NCBI GenBank assembly: GCA_015680685.1
Contig: MNCI01001992.1
Span: 388,577-452,576 of the forward strand
Reading direction: 5' to 3'
DNA from: Gnetum montanum
Lineage: Eukaryota; Streptophyta; Gnetopsida; Gnetales; Gnetaceae
DNA: 64,000 nucleotides
The notes under the pieces were generated by a model. The model did not search any database, was not told the origin of the DNA, and saw only the letters and a list, made by a program, of their open reading frames with translations. Below, piece after piece: positions 47,092-58,960 of this stretch (positions are counted from its first letter, which is position 1; each line of letters opens with the position of its first letter). Position numbers and translations under genes: made by a program.

Positions 47092-49470
47092 TGACATTTT
47101 GGCATGTCAGAACCTTAAGAAAAATGAAGAACATAGAATGTTTTATAAAATGTGATGCTATTGCGGGGCATGAAGGAGAGCTTAAGAGAGGAAATCTACA
47201 AAGAGATGTTAAAGTGGATAAAATAAGGACTTGCTAAACATGAATGAGGACTCAAGGAATGAGAGATACAAAGAAATGGCAAAGTGAAGACTGTAAGGAC
47301 TCAAGAGAGCTTGGACAAGAAATTCATAATAAAAATGGAAGTAAGGGCAAGATTGAGAGGAAGCTAAATGTATTTAATTATGTTGATTTTTTTTTGAGGA
47401 TGATTCTTGGATGTTTTGAAATATTTCATTATGTTTTTGTCTCATTTTGGTGTGCCTAGGAGGCTATAGGATCTATGGGGACTTGTTTGGAGGCATCTGG
47501 ATGCTTCCAACATCAAAATGAGTAGTTTCATTTTTGGGCCTTATAGAAGAGATGTTTGCCCAAAGACATCTTCCCTAAAGAGTAGACGTCTTCTAAAAAT
47601 AGGAGACATTTCCCAAAATTTGAGGTTGCTCTCATGTAGACATCCCGCAAATTTGAGGCTACCCTCATGTAGACATCCCAACTTCAAAGAAGACATCTAC
47701 ACTAGCTATTAAGTGATGGTTGGATGAATTCTAAGGTGTCTTTGGAAACTTCAAAGCTATAAGAAGACATCAATAGTGTAAGTGAACGAATGTGAATGTG
47801 AATAGTATACATTAAGCCTTTATTGTCTAATCTATTGTAGTTGTGTACTTCATTGTAACATCATTTGTACTATTGTATTAATTTTTTGTTGTACTATATA
47901 TTAAAGCACAAGGACTTGTAATTTAGTTACAATATTTTCTTGTAATTTTTTTTTCTCTCTTATTGTCCCACTAGGGTTGATGTGCTTCTTGCAAGAAGGC
48001 ATCATCATTAAGCTTGTTGAGACCTAGCTAGGTTGAGTGGTTGGTGAAACACCATAAAAATTTGCATGTACAAATCATTCCTCATCATATAGCTTTCACC
48101 CCATAAAACCTGAGGCAAAACTTCATTGTAAATGTCAAGATTATAACCAATAGTGGGCAATCTCACATATTTCATACTTTTGGGATTGAAAAATGCCTCA
48201 TAAGTGGTCAAAGCCTCATTCCCCAAGTGAAAAAATTCATCTAATGTCTATATATGGGTTTTTGAGGGGTGTCAAAAATGCCTTTGGGATGCCAAAAATG
48301 GTAATTTGATGGGTTTTATGGGGGGTATACACTTTTCTACTCTAAAAACACCTGCAAGGGGGTAAACCTCACCTACCTCTAACATGGAGGGGTAAAACCT
48401 TTTCCCCTTAGCATGGAAACCTTCACCCTTAGCATGGAAGTTTTCCCCAACCCCCCCACCCCTAGCATGAACCTCTACCCCTAGCATAGAAATTGCATGC
48501 CCCCAACATGAAAACAACATGAGCAAGATTTCTTCACTTTGTTGACTTCAAGGTTGACCAACCACTCCAAAAAGGATGCTAGAAGGCCTAGCATAGAAGA
48601 TTTACCTCCAGCATAGAAGGTGTGCCCCCATTTCTATTTATAGTAAATGAAATAGCCATGGGGGTTTGGCACTTACTATATATGGTAATCCCCCAAATTT
48701 GGGCATCCATCTCACTTGTATGAGGTGGAAATGTTTAGCAAGTTACAACCAATTTATAGCAAAAATCCTAGTCCAAAACCTATAAAATCAAAATCCAATA
48801 CCCTTTTGAGGTTCCACACTTTGGCATATTTTATCATTAAAGCACTTTTGGTTTCCAAGAGCTCCTACAACTCTTGCAAAACAAAAGTTCTTGGAGCCTC
48901 CCAATGTGGAACCCCTATAGTCATATTATCCCCCATGTTACCCTCTTGAGATTTGTGGATTTTAACACTAGATTTTTGGGATCCCCAACTCCTAGTGTGG
49001 AGCATTTTTGTAGCCAAATTCTTTACTTTTCTCATCCCATAGTAGTGACCAATGTTGTAGACCTAAAGTTTGTAGTAGAGAAGGTTCGAAAGCATTAGGA
49101 GTGGTTGAGTACCTAGATTTTGGAGCAAATCACATTGACTTCAACAGGCTCTAAACTCTTGCCCAAGTGAACCCTCTTTTGCTCTCTCACAAGCATTTCC
49201 TATACACATGTTTGGAACCCATTCTTTATTTGTTTAATAAAGCTTCCAAGTTCCATTTTTGTGTGCAATCTAAATTTTCTTTCTTATTTGAGATCTACAT
49301 TTCTCTTTCTAAATTACATGTTTTGTATTTTGTAACTCCTTGGGTGATCTATTGGACTATCTAGGGTACCTTGAATTCCATTTTTTGGAGGCCCTGGGGA
49401 TTTGGGATTGAAGCTGTTACACTGAATCTTTTGGATTTCTAGCAATCCAATTTTCTAATTACAATAATTT
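47092..49470 (+). repeat. 5' LTR of the Tat-like element, with an inserted block
   Basis: Starts at TGACATTTTGGCATG next to the break of copy E. GACATCT-rich repeats lie at 47,540-47,780. The block 48,050-48,950 is absent from the copy at 1-1,761 and contains its own minisatellite. The stretch 48,960-49,440 again matches 1,048-1,440. I see no gene in it. Confidence 0.6.
48340..48640. repeat. CCCTTAGCATGGAA minisatellite
   Basis: Short units of about 18-30 bp, variants of CCCCTAGCATGGAA, recur at least eight times, C-rich on the plus strand. They fall in the block that interrupts the LTR homology. Confidence 0.65.
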
Positions 49471-49472
49471 CT

Positions 49473-49491
49473 TGGTGCTAGAAGGAGGACC
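49473..49491 (+). other. Candidate primer binding site of the Tat-like element
   Basis: TGGTGCTAGAAGGAGGACC lies where the LTR homology ends and starts with the required TGG. The tRNA was not identified. Confidence 0.4.
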
Positions 49492-50254
49492 TCTACCTAA
49501 TTTCTTCATTAAAAATCTATCTTCCCCATTTCCAACATTGCCATTTGAAATTTTTTTTTTCTAATTTTTGCACCAAACATTAAGAACCCAACACTACCCC
49601 TTCCTCTTGTGATAGAAACTTCAACATGGGAGTTGTAGGTGGTTGGGTGTTGAGATTTTCACAATACTTGCTATGAATTTTTCAGCCCAAGGCTAGCTTT
49701 GATAGCATTCCCTGCCCCCACTCCCTTCTTTTTAGTTGTTAATTTTATTTGGTTTTCCAACATTGGTGGTACAACCCTTTTGAAAGTCATCAAACTTTTG
49801 GAAGTTAGCTAAACCCCCATCTTTCCTAGCTAAGAAAAGTGGTATTTTATTAAAATTGATTTCTAGTGGAAAACACCAACTTTCCACTTTTGTTTCCAGC
49901 CCCCCTCCCCCTATCAACATTGGAATAAAACGGTATGAGATTCCCCCATCTCACCCCCTTCTTTCCCCTTAGCATACCTAGTGTAGAAGTAGCTAGGAGA
50001 ATAACATGGGTGAGACTTGATGTCAATGTTCTTAGCCTTTTATTTCTGGTAAAGAGGTATAACTCGCTTTCCCCCACATACTATTTATAGTAAGTACTTC
50101 ATTTTTAGATATTTTTTCTTCCTTTGATCATTTTTGAATTCCATTTGCTAGAAGTTACTCCTAACTTTACTATTTATAGCCTATCTCAAGCCTTTTTGAC
50201 ATTATAACCATGTATTTTCAGTAGTTAACCAAATTACCTTTCACTTTCACTAAT
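49492..50254 (+). other. Leader of the Tat-like element
   Basis: No supported ORF. Short minus-strand ORFs at 49,732-50,077 look like shadows. C-rich stretches resemble the minisatellite block at 48.4 kb. Confidence 0.4.
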
Positions 50255-52320
50255 GAAGGGTCTAGCCAACAAGCCATGAGGGTTTATGATCCCAAAGAAG
50301 CTATTGTAATTGAATATAAGTGGTTCTTGAGACTTAGGAGGCAAAGTCCTGGGTTCTCAATGATAAATGAAGAGCAATATAACTTCATTTATGCCAAGAT
50401 CCAGATTGGCATGTTGATCCCATGAGTGAAAGTAGAATCCAAGAGGAAGTTTGAACTCGTCCATTGCACTGGAAAGGAGTATATTCCCTCCCCCTATGAT
50501 TATATATCCCTTAATGAAATCTATGCTAGCATCTTAGTTCCTCTCATTGAGATTGATGAAGATAACTCAAAGGTTATCTCTGATGGGCAACTAGAGGAAG
50601 AGGAGGATGAGTTTAGGGTAGAATCTAATCCTAAAAACATCTTGGGAGGGTTGTTCCAACAAAAATCCCCCAAGGCCATAGTGCCTTCTTCTAATGCCTT
50701 TGTTTTCTCCATGGGTTAGATATTGTCATTCTTCATCCCTTCCTACCATATTATGGTTGGTTCCACATCATTCATAGCCACACATCAGACCCATTCAAAA
50801 CCATTGTCAACAACTTATAAGTCATCAATTTCTTTTTTCACATAACCTTGATCTATGAAGCCATCATTTTTCACCATCATAAATTCACTAGTCATCCATG
50901 TGGGATCCACCATGGGGCCCCAGGAAACCTAGGGTTCAATACCCCTTTTATCCTATTTGTGCCTTAGATGCCAACATAAACATCTTTCTCCTTGTTTGGT
51001 CCACAAACTACAATCATGACACAACCACTCCCTTCCATCTTGCAACCAATAGCAAGGACAAAAGCCTCATAACAAATACCATAGCCATATGTGCATGCCC
51101 CACAACCAACATGGGCATCACAAGCCCTAGATTAGGCCTTTTAGATGATCTAGGACCTAACAAAGGAGTTGAAGAGGCTTAAGGCCTCTACTTCGCAAAG
51201 TGTCAAGATTATGGATTTTTACTAGATGATCCCATTAGTCCTATTGTCCCATACTTGACACTTTCTCCTAGTGTCCCAATCCCTTAATTCAACAAGTATA
51301 ATGGAGAAGGTAATCCCAACACTCATCTTATAACCTTCTAATCTGAATGCTTGCTATTGCAACAATGGCCTCACACTATTATGAGAATCTTTTCTATGTC
51401 CTTGACTAGGAAAGCACTTAATTAGTATCGTGCCTTACCTAGAGAATCCATATCCTCTCTTGAATACCTCATATCCCAATTCACTAACCACTTCAAGTAC
51501 AACTTGAAGCCTAATACTATAGTTGACCAACTCATGAAGGTCAAGCAAGGATCCCTTGATCCAATGCATAAGTTCATCCAACAGTGGAATGGTCTACTAA
51601 ATGAAATAACAAAGCCTATAGTTGAAACTCACCTTTTGGCTATCTTCATGGGGATGATCAATGATTTCATTAAATCTAAGATGTAATATCTTGATCCATA
51701 GATACTTAGTCAAGCATTCTCCTAGAGCAAAAATATAGAGAATGTCGAGGAGGCTAGTTATGATCTAACCTACATAGCATACAAAAACCAACATATGTGA
51801 GGGGATAAGGAGAAGATCAAACATAACAATTTGGCTATAACAATAGTAACCAAAGAGGCCAAGATCACTAACTAGAGGCCAAAGACCAACTGACCCAAGG
51901 CCCCTACTAACAACAAAGATAGCCAACCATCAACCTTTGGGGCCACTACATTGACTACAACTAGGCCAAACTTTGAGTAGAAAGACCAAAGCAAGTACAC
52001 TTTCTTATCTTTAAAACCATATAAGTTTCTATATCAACTATTGAAGAGTGGATGCATACAATACAACTAGATGATCAAATACGCTTGAAAGAAGCATGAG
52101 CGGCTATGTGAAATAACCAAAGATCCCACTTGCACAACAAAGGATGATCCTCAATTTCCTAGGTACTTTAAACTAGATTACTGTTTCCACTATCACCAAC
52201 TACCTAGTCATGACACATACATATACCTCATGTTGAAGGATGACTTGGAAAAAATGATAGATAGGGGAGAGCTGGTCTTGGATGCTTTCAACCTAATCTG
52301 CCCAAAAAATTAGTCAATTT
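50255..52320 (+). pseudogene. Gag of the Tat-like element
   Basis: The N-terminal part includes the 97-residue open frame 50,426-50,719 with an acidic run (GQLEEEEDEFRVES). The capsid-like core begins at about 51,290: YNGEGNPNTHLITF, LTRKALN.YRALPRESISSL, FTNHFKYNLKPNTIVDQLMK (open frame 51,504-51,686). Then comes a Cys/His stretch at about 52,180: YCFHYHQLPSHDTYIY followed by LEKMIDRGELV. The phrases NGEGNP.THL and YC.YHxxxxHDT...LK..IE.LI..G match the Tat/Ogre gag pattern. Many stops. Confidence 0.7.
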
Positions 52321-52999
52321 AGGTGTACAAGGACCTATTGAATGCTAATAACAAGCCCTATGTTATTTTAGCATTCAACATTGATAACAATTGGTGATTA
52401 GTGAGGGAATAGTTTGTGATCTAGGTATCCCCTCATGAGAAAAGGGCTTCTTAAACTTCCACCAGCTCAAGATCCCCTTTTGTTGTGAGAGTACCATCAT
52501 TTGTGCCATTAAGGAAGCCTTTTGCCATCAAGGTACCCTAGCCTAATGTAACCCCACCATTTTTAGCCCAACAAACTATGTAGCAACCTCCTATGGTGGC
52601 CAATGCTACTACCTCTTCTTCACAACCAATGATTAACAACCAAAGGATCTCAACCACATCGAGGAAGAAGCATAAGCATGAAAGATGAGGCATGAAAGGA
52701 GGTGGACCCACTAAAGCCCATCCATATATCAACTATACCTATGACCTTCTCTACCCAGCCTACCTAAACCAATGAACCATAGGAGGACCTCAAAACCCAA
52801 AACCAAAGAAAAGAGGAAATATCCAACAACCTATGGCTGAAGTTCACATTTTGGAATGCATGGAGAAAGTAAAGCATAAATGGCACAATAAGTCCATGTC
52901 CAACAACAAAATCTTCCTCAATGTAATCGATCAAGTTAGATAGTCTCTCAAGTAAAAGAACACAACTCTAAGCTTGTATGACCTAATCATGACTTCTAC
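52321..52999 (+). other. Gag-protease linker of the Tat-like element
   Basis: Pro/Gln/Thr-rich degenerate coding sequence (for example 52,640-52,830). No domain seen. Confidence 0.45.
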
Positions 53000-53605
53000 C
53001 AATATCATGAGGCACTAGTCAAAATGTTGACTTCCATCCTCATTAGCGAAGAGATCCCTACTAATGAGGAATATATTCATGTGATAATGGTTCCTTCTTC
53101 ATTGAGGGAAGGAAAGCCAACATCATCTATGTTTTATGATAGCAAAATTAAAGCTAGCCCCCAAAATAATGAAGTGATCAAGGCTTCTCTTTTCATCATG
53201 ATTCAGGTGGGGTAGTTTAAGGTGTATTGAGTGCATGTTGACAATGGAGTTGCAACGAATGTCATCCCATTCATCATTGTTGAACACTTGGGCTTAATAG
53301 AGTAGATACAACCCACAACAACTATCGTTCATAAGTCCTTCAATGGGTCAAAGGTTGCTATCAAGGGGTCTATCTCCTTGGACTTTATAGTAGGTGAGAT
53401 ATTCTCCATGACCATCAATTTCTTAGGGGTGGGAGAGATGCAAAGGTTTAACCTTCTCTTGGAAAGACCTTCATTGGCTCAACTACAAGTTGTGTCTTCA
53501 CCTATCCACCAAGATATTCACCTTCCTTACAAGAAAGGTGAAATTATCATTCATGGTGATAACATGGTTACCCTAGTTATCAGTAATGTGAACATAGAGT
53601 AGGTG
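53000..53605 (+). pseudogene. Tat/Ogre-type aspartic protease
   Basis: VHVDNGVATNVIPFIIVEHL at about 53,234 is the active-site region (D-N-G). SFNGSKVAIKGSISLDF follows, then the open frame 53,378-53,602 with FLGVGEMQRFNLLLERPSL and VVSSPIHQDIHLPYKKGEII. The NLLLGRPW-like and SS.HQ.I..P phrases are characteristic of Tat/Ogre proteases and differ from the OTA copies A-C. Two stops precede the flap. Confidence 0.75.
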
Positions 53606-54107
53606 TCTAAAGTGGTGCTTTAGGAGGAAACTCTCAGCCATGAAGTCCACCAACCTAAGAGAGAGGAGTAAGCCAAGATCGAAAATGATGAGCAATGAGA
53701 TGGTTTATGTGATGAACTCACTTTCAACATCATTAGTAAAGGGGATAGTGAGTACAAACTTGTGCAGGATAGGCCTTATATGTTTCCTAACCTTTTAAAG
53801 ACTAGGAAGAGTATGCACAAGTAATATGTAATCTTACTCCTTCCATGCTACACCTTGGTAACCTTTACAACCACATGCATCATAACCATTTAGCGTAAGT
53901 TTTCTCTTTATTAATTCAATGTTCCTTTTCTCTATGTTTTATTCTACTTTTTATGCATATAGCCTAGAAATTTATTTTAGTTGCATTTCTATTTATTATG
54001 GCCTTATTTATTTCTTTAATTTACTTGGTTAGCATGATTTAAACTAAGAAACCATAACAATTTTTAAAATAGAAAAATCACTAATAAATATGAGTTTCCT
54101 TACAACA
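53606..54107 (+). other. Sequence after the Tat-like protease, no gene seen
   Basis: RT would be expected here but is absent. A short acidic coding-like stretch to about 53,820 (frame of the protease tail), then AT-rich sequence. Confidence 0.5.
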
Positions 54108-54490
54108 TAACATGGCTCACCATGGCCTTAAACTGGCAAAACAATGTAACATGATTCCCCCATGGCCTTAAAACTAGTAAAACAACATCAACGGTCCACT
54201 ATGGCCTAAAACTGGAAACATAACATGGCTCATCATGATCTTAAACTAACAAAACAACATCCATGGATTGCCATGGCCTAGAATTGTAACATAACATGGC
54301 TTGCCATGGCCTTAAACTAGCAGAATAATGTAACACGGTTTGCCATGGCCTAAAACTAGCAACATAACATTGCCTGCCATGTCCTTAAACTAGCAAAAAA
54401 ATGTAACATGGTCCACCATGGCCCATGGCTTGCGTTGGCCTAAACTAGCAAAGCAACATCCACAACCTGCCATGGCCTAAAATTGCCAAA
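54108..54490. repeat. CCATGGCCTTAAACTAGCAA tandem repeat
   Basis: About nine diverged units of roughly 40-45 bp, each with a CCATGGC core, a TTAAACTAGCAAAACAA-like part and AACATGG. The GCCATGGC core is palindromic. It lies between the Tat-like protease and an antisense ORF. Confidence 0.8.
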
Positions 54491-54759
54491 CATCTCTTTA
54501 ATTCTATTTATGTTTAGCCTATAATCACATCAATTAGCCATTTAACTTTATCATCAACATAGCCATTTACAATGTTTATAAAACTAAAACAATATATATA
54601 ACCAAAAATGAAACCAAATATTTAAATTTAAAGTATTTATAACATACATACCCATGGTCACATTGTGTGGCAAAAAGTTAAAAAATAATAGTAGTCATCC
54701 ATAACATAATCTAGGCTAATAATAGCCATCAGCATAAAAACAAAAACACATAGCCAACA

Positions 54760-56200
54760 AGTTGAAATGGGCAGATGAAGGATGTTAAGAGGCATTTGGA
54801 GGAGGAAGTGTTGGGTCATCCTCGCCCTCATCGTTGGGGCCATTAATGTTTCCTAATGCCTAAAATGCAACAACCCATAGCTAATCAATAACCAACAACC
54901 AAAACTATAACCTCAATAAAATCATAACTTAAATAAAAATAAAACTAAAATATAGAATACATCAAAATTTTGGGGAATCTAGCTCCATGACTTCCAAAGG
55001 TAAATATTGAGGTCATTCTCCAAACAATGGAGAATCTGGTCTTTTGTCATGTTAGCCTAGGAAATATCCCCAAAGTCAACACTGGTGAAGATGCTAGTTC
55101 TATCTACTATGGTCCAAGTAGGTGGCTCCTAGGTAATCATAGTTGCAGAGGTCTCACCTACAATAGTGATGATTTGAGGGGTAGGGGATTTCTCCACTGT
55201 GAAAGTGTTCTCAAATAGCTAGTAGGCACTCTCTACCTAGACCCCCTAAATAAACAACTCTCTCTTGCATTGTTTAAATGAATCCTCTTTGATCCACTTT
55301 AGATAGGCCTCATGATTAGCCTTATACTATCACTTATGATCCTTTTGTGTCCTACTCCACTCTAGGATCAAAGCCTAGTGATCTTTCCAATCCTCAACTT
55401 TTTGAAAGATGAGGTCAATCTACATTTGCTACTCCACCATCTACTATGAGAGTGCTACCTTGTCCTGGAAGGCATGCTAGTAGTAAGTCCATGTGATCTA
55501 TTTAGTCCACAATTTTCTTGAGTTTGCCACTTGGGCTTCAACAAAGGCCTTGTTGTCCTAGAGATCTCTAGTCACATCCTTCTACCATTGAGTTTTCTCC
55601 CTCGAGGCCACAACTTGCTCCCATAGGGATTCTTTGGACCTTTCTATCTCCCATGAAATTTTTGTGCATGAAAATGATAGATTAGTTGTAGTTTCATACA
55701 ACTTCAAGGATGCACTCTGTACATCAAAGGGAAGCTTTGGCAATGAGTCAATCTCCATGTCTCGGCTGGGATCCCACTCCACAAATGACATTGCATAAAC
55801 ATGAAATACAATCATAAACATAGTAAGGCTACTAAACAATAGAAAATAAAGTTCTTACCCATCTTAGGTGCAACTTGGTGTAGTCGATTGACAATGTCCT
55901 TGGCCATCCCATGCATGAACTCCACCTTGTCCAAGACCTCTACCCATGGTTTCACATGAAACATAGGAACAATGACCTGAATTGGTGGCTTAGGAACTAC
56001 TTTAAGCATAACTATCATCGAATGGTTAGGAAGAAAGCCAAACCTAAAATAATAAGATATAATAAGAAGCATTAACATAGGTGCATACCTAGCTCCTCCT
56101 ATTCCTCCTCTGGGATGACAATAGAAAATGTGCCTAGCATACCCTCACCGAACAAGACATATAAATCATCTATATCTACGTTAGCTATCCCTTCAACCTC
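54760..56200 (-). pseudogene. Antisense ORF remnant, coiled-coil-like, of the Tat-like element
   Basis: Minus-strand reading, with breaks: EVEGIANVDIDDLYVLFGEG and LGTFSIVIPEEE (56,100-56,190), then KPPIQVIVPMFHVKPWVEVL and KVEFMHGMAKDIVNRLHQV (55,860-56,000), then MEIDSLPKLPFDVQSASLKL and EIERSKESLWEQVVASREK (55,582-55,770), a charged helical part, and finally an acidic tail GEDDPTLPPPN near 54,790. Possible intron-like breaks (GTAAGAAC at 55,857 on the minus strand). I recognise no family. Extra antisense ORFs are known in Tat-lineage elements such as Grande, and the position fits. Confidence 0.45.
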
Positions 56201-56211
56201 ATGCTACTATA

Positions 56212-57066
56212 AGAGTGCCTTCTCTATTCCCAACCATACGAATCAATAATGTTCACTAAGTGATTTGGTTGAATTTTGTAGACTTTAGCTTTCTAGGTAC
56301 ATTGGGTCTAGAAGGTGAACCTTAACAATTGTGATCGTTGTCTTCTTAGTTTTACTTGTGAGGTGCAAGTGTATGGTTAAGTGTAACTAAGGCATCTAAT
56401 TTTAATCATTTTATTTTTTATCTTTTAATCACCTAAGTGCTGAAAATAGAGTAAGAAATGTTTAGTTAATCTATTTAATCTAGTAACTAACACTTAACTA
56501 ATCCTATCATAAGCATCTGTTTCCACTTTTCATACATATCTTGAACATGTTGCAATGCTATTGGGTTACCAAGTGTTAGGCACTACTAGGATTAACAAGC
56601 GTAACTTATGCTCAAAGTGGTCATACTTATGTTCATTAATTATTCACTATTAATTAATTACATAAAAACATTAAAGTAAATTGCATGAATGTTAAATGCA
56701 TAAAGTAAACATTAAGCTAATCCAAGTGCTATAAGGTTTGATTAGAAAAGCTAATCTTTATTGTCATTTACACTGAGGTGCTCAAGTACATCAGTGCTCA
56801 AATAGAGATCCATATACTTTTCAACTTCTACTACGGGCACTTAGAAAATATTCTAACTTTGAAGAAAACAAACTACAAGAGCTTTACTACAACTAAGGAA
56901 TGTAATGTTTGGGTCGTGCACCCAAGTTCTATATTTATATGTAAGCATGCATCCTGCAATATCATATATCTAGTAATGTAGCACATGTTACAATATTAGG
57001 GCTTTGATATCAGAGCTATTGTATCAGAGCTTCGATATCATAGCCTATGAAGAATACAATTCATCA
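56212..57066 (-). repeat. Solo or partial OTA-family LTR
   Basis: LTR start TGATGAATTG (minus) at 57,066 and the end region GGTTGGGAATAG near 56,230. A TATA box ATATAAATATAG lies near 56,935 and GATATC-type palindromes at 56,965-57,050, as in the other LTRs of this family. The end CACTCATCA is decayed or lost, and there is no primer site. Confidence 0.6.
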
Positions 57067-57650
57067 CCAACCCAAGAAGCTATCATTAACCATCACAAAC
57101 ATCTCAACAATGGCTAGTTCTCATCTCAAAAATAGAACTATAGGTTTTCTAACCAATACATGCAAGGCTTAGACTACCACACACACCAACAGTTAAGGGT
57201 TCTAAAATAGGGATGTTGCATCCTTCCTTCCTTTTTTGAATGTTTCTCTAAGAAGATCCAAGAATAAGTGGTACACAAAACCACTTCAACCTTCCAAGTT
57301 ACATTTTAAGCATATTGTCTTTCTAAAGCACCTTAACCATCAATATAACCTTAATTTTCAACTTCTTTTATATCCTATCAACTATCTTCATTGATTTTTC
57401 CACCTAACATCAAGTTGTAATTGAACATCATGCTAATTTATCATATGGATTTGATTTGAAACATACTTTCTCAATATTAATACATGAAATACATCATAAA
57501 TCCCTAGTATTTGTGGTGGCAACTAATTTGATGTGTCTCCACTTCTCCAACTCTTTTCAAGACCTCAAAGGGACCAACAAACCTTGGTATAAACTAACTT
57601 GATATCCAAATCTCTAACATGTGACTCATGAAAAAATCCTAAAATACTTT
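57067..57650 (-). pseudogene. Second chromovirus: integrase C-terminus, polypurine tract and LTR start
   Basis: Minus-strand reading at about 57,560-57,600 gives PRFVGPFEVLKRVGEVET, the conserved chromovirus integrase C-terminal block, then YDVFHVL..RKYV, RMQHPYF. The polypurine tract AAAAAAGGAAGGAAGGA (57,221-57,237) precedes an LTR start TGCAACATCC (57,220), which is cut at 57,067 by the OTA LTR. It belongs to a different family from the chromovirus at 41-45 kb. Confidence 0.75.
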
Positions 57651-58430
57651 AACTATCCACTTAATGGTGTTTTTTAAAAGCAAATGGAAACTTTTGTTTT
57701 AATGGTGATTAATTTGATGAAGGTAAAATTAGGTGGATGTGATGAGGTACCATTGGAACAAGATACAACTTGACCTTGGACTTTTGAAAAGGATGAACAT
57801 GCTATGCATTGAAATTATCCTATTATTTTTCATGGTAATATGCCCTATGTTCAAGAGAAAAGAGGTTTTATCCCTATGCTTTCATTGTACATTCTCTATT
57901 TTCACCTCATCATGTGTTATGTCTCTCAAGTACCCTACGAGAAGCTAATATGAAATTATTGGAAATAATGTATCCTCACCATTAAATCATTAGGTGCAAA
58001 TGGGCACCTTTGTGGTGGATTATTTAGGAACATAGAGGATAGGATCCTACTAGTGAAGGACGTACTTGGATAATTTTTGGTGCAAGAACCACAAATATCC
58101 TAATGTCTCTTATTTAATTTGTTTCAATTTGGATAATTTCAATAAATTTATGACTGATTTTATGCATATTCTCTATGATTCCTACTTGAAATTGTTCAGT
58201 TAATTTTATTTTTGCATATTCAAATCTTTATTTAGGAATTGCAATTGCTACATTTTTATAAAACCTCTTTAGCTAGGCCTACAAACATTGAAAAATTAAA
58301 TTTTGTAATGGAAAATGATAGTTTTCACAAAACAATATCATTGATTATGCATTGCATCAACACTACCTAACAACTAAGTAAATCTATAACTAAAATTGGA
58401 ATAGTTTTTTATTATGTCCTCAAACCTGCA
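57651..58430. other. AT-rich stretch, no gene seen
   Basis: A 71-residue ORF at 57,733-57,948 (+) has no recognisable features. Nothing else supported. Confidence 0.5.
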
Positions 58431-58439
58431 GGATCTATT

Positions 58440-58960
58440 AGACAAATGAAATATACATAGAATACATAGCAAACACTTCCTTAATAAAGTTACCAAGTTT
58501 CCTTGGGGCTACATCAAATAGGTCTTTTAATCTTTTAGTTGTAATTTTCCATTTGTGGTGATAATGTTCTAAAATAGGACATTGCAAACATATGTGATGC
58601 TCATCTTCAATTACTTCCTAATTGCATCGACGACAAGTTCTCTCTTCTCATGGAGTCCTGATCCATATACTTGTTTCAATTCTAAAATAGTGAGAGCTTA
58701 ATTTTGCCTAGTTAATTTGACATCGTAGATGAAGGGATATAGCAACACATAAATAAGTTGTTTTGTTTTTGAAGCCTTCACTAATATTAGTAAGGTAGAC
58801 TTGCTTTTTACGTGTTGGATTATTCCATATGTGCAAAAGTGCCTTATCTCTAATACTTTTACATAGCTGTTTTGTACATAATGAAGAACCTCGGCCTCAA
58901 ATCTATATATATGTGCACACTCAACATAGTTCATTTTTATCATTTTTTTAAAAATGAACA
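58440..58960 (-). pseudogene. C-terminal zinc motif of a non-L1-type LINE reverse transcriptase
   Basis: Minus-strand frame, with three stops: AKLSSHYFRIETSIWIRTP then EERTCRRCN.EVIEDEHHIC and LQCPILEHYHHKWKI. This fits the pattern S.H.L.IE.GRW....R.C..C....EDE.HF...CP at the C-terminus of many non-LTR reverse transcriptases. It differs from the plant L1 zinc domain at 14.1 kb. No upstream polymerase motif was found within the window. Confidence 0.5.

Larger units (their letters stand above)
47092..56200 (+). mobile_element. Tat-like Ty3/Gypsy element (LTR, gag, protease, tandem repeat, antisense ORF)
   Basis: Plus-strand 5' LTR, candidate primer site, gag and protease with Tat/Ogre-type sequence. 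RT, RNase H and integrase do not follow. Instead there is a tandem repeat and a minus-strand ORF, both known features of the pol-to-LTR region in the Tat lineage. The right limit is an assumption: an OTA LTR begins at 56,212. Its 3' LTR is likely the copy at 1-1,761. Confidence 0.55.
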
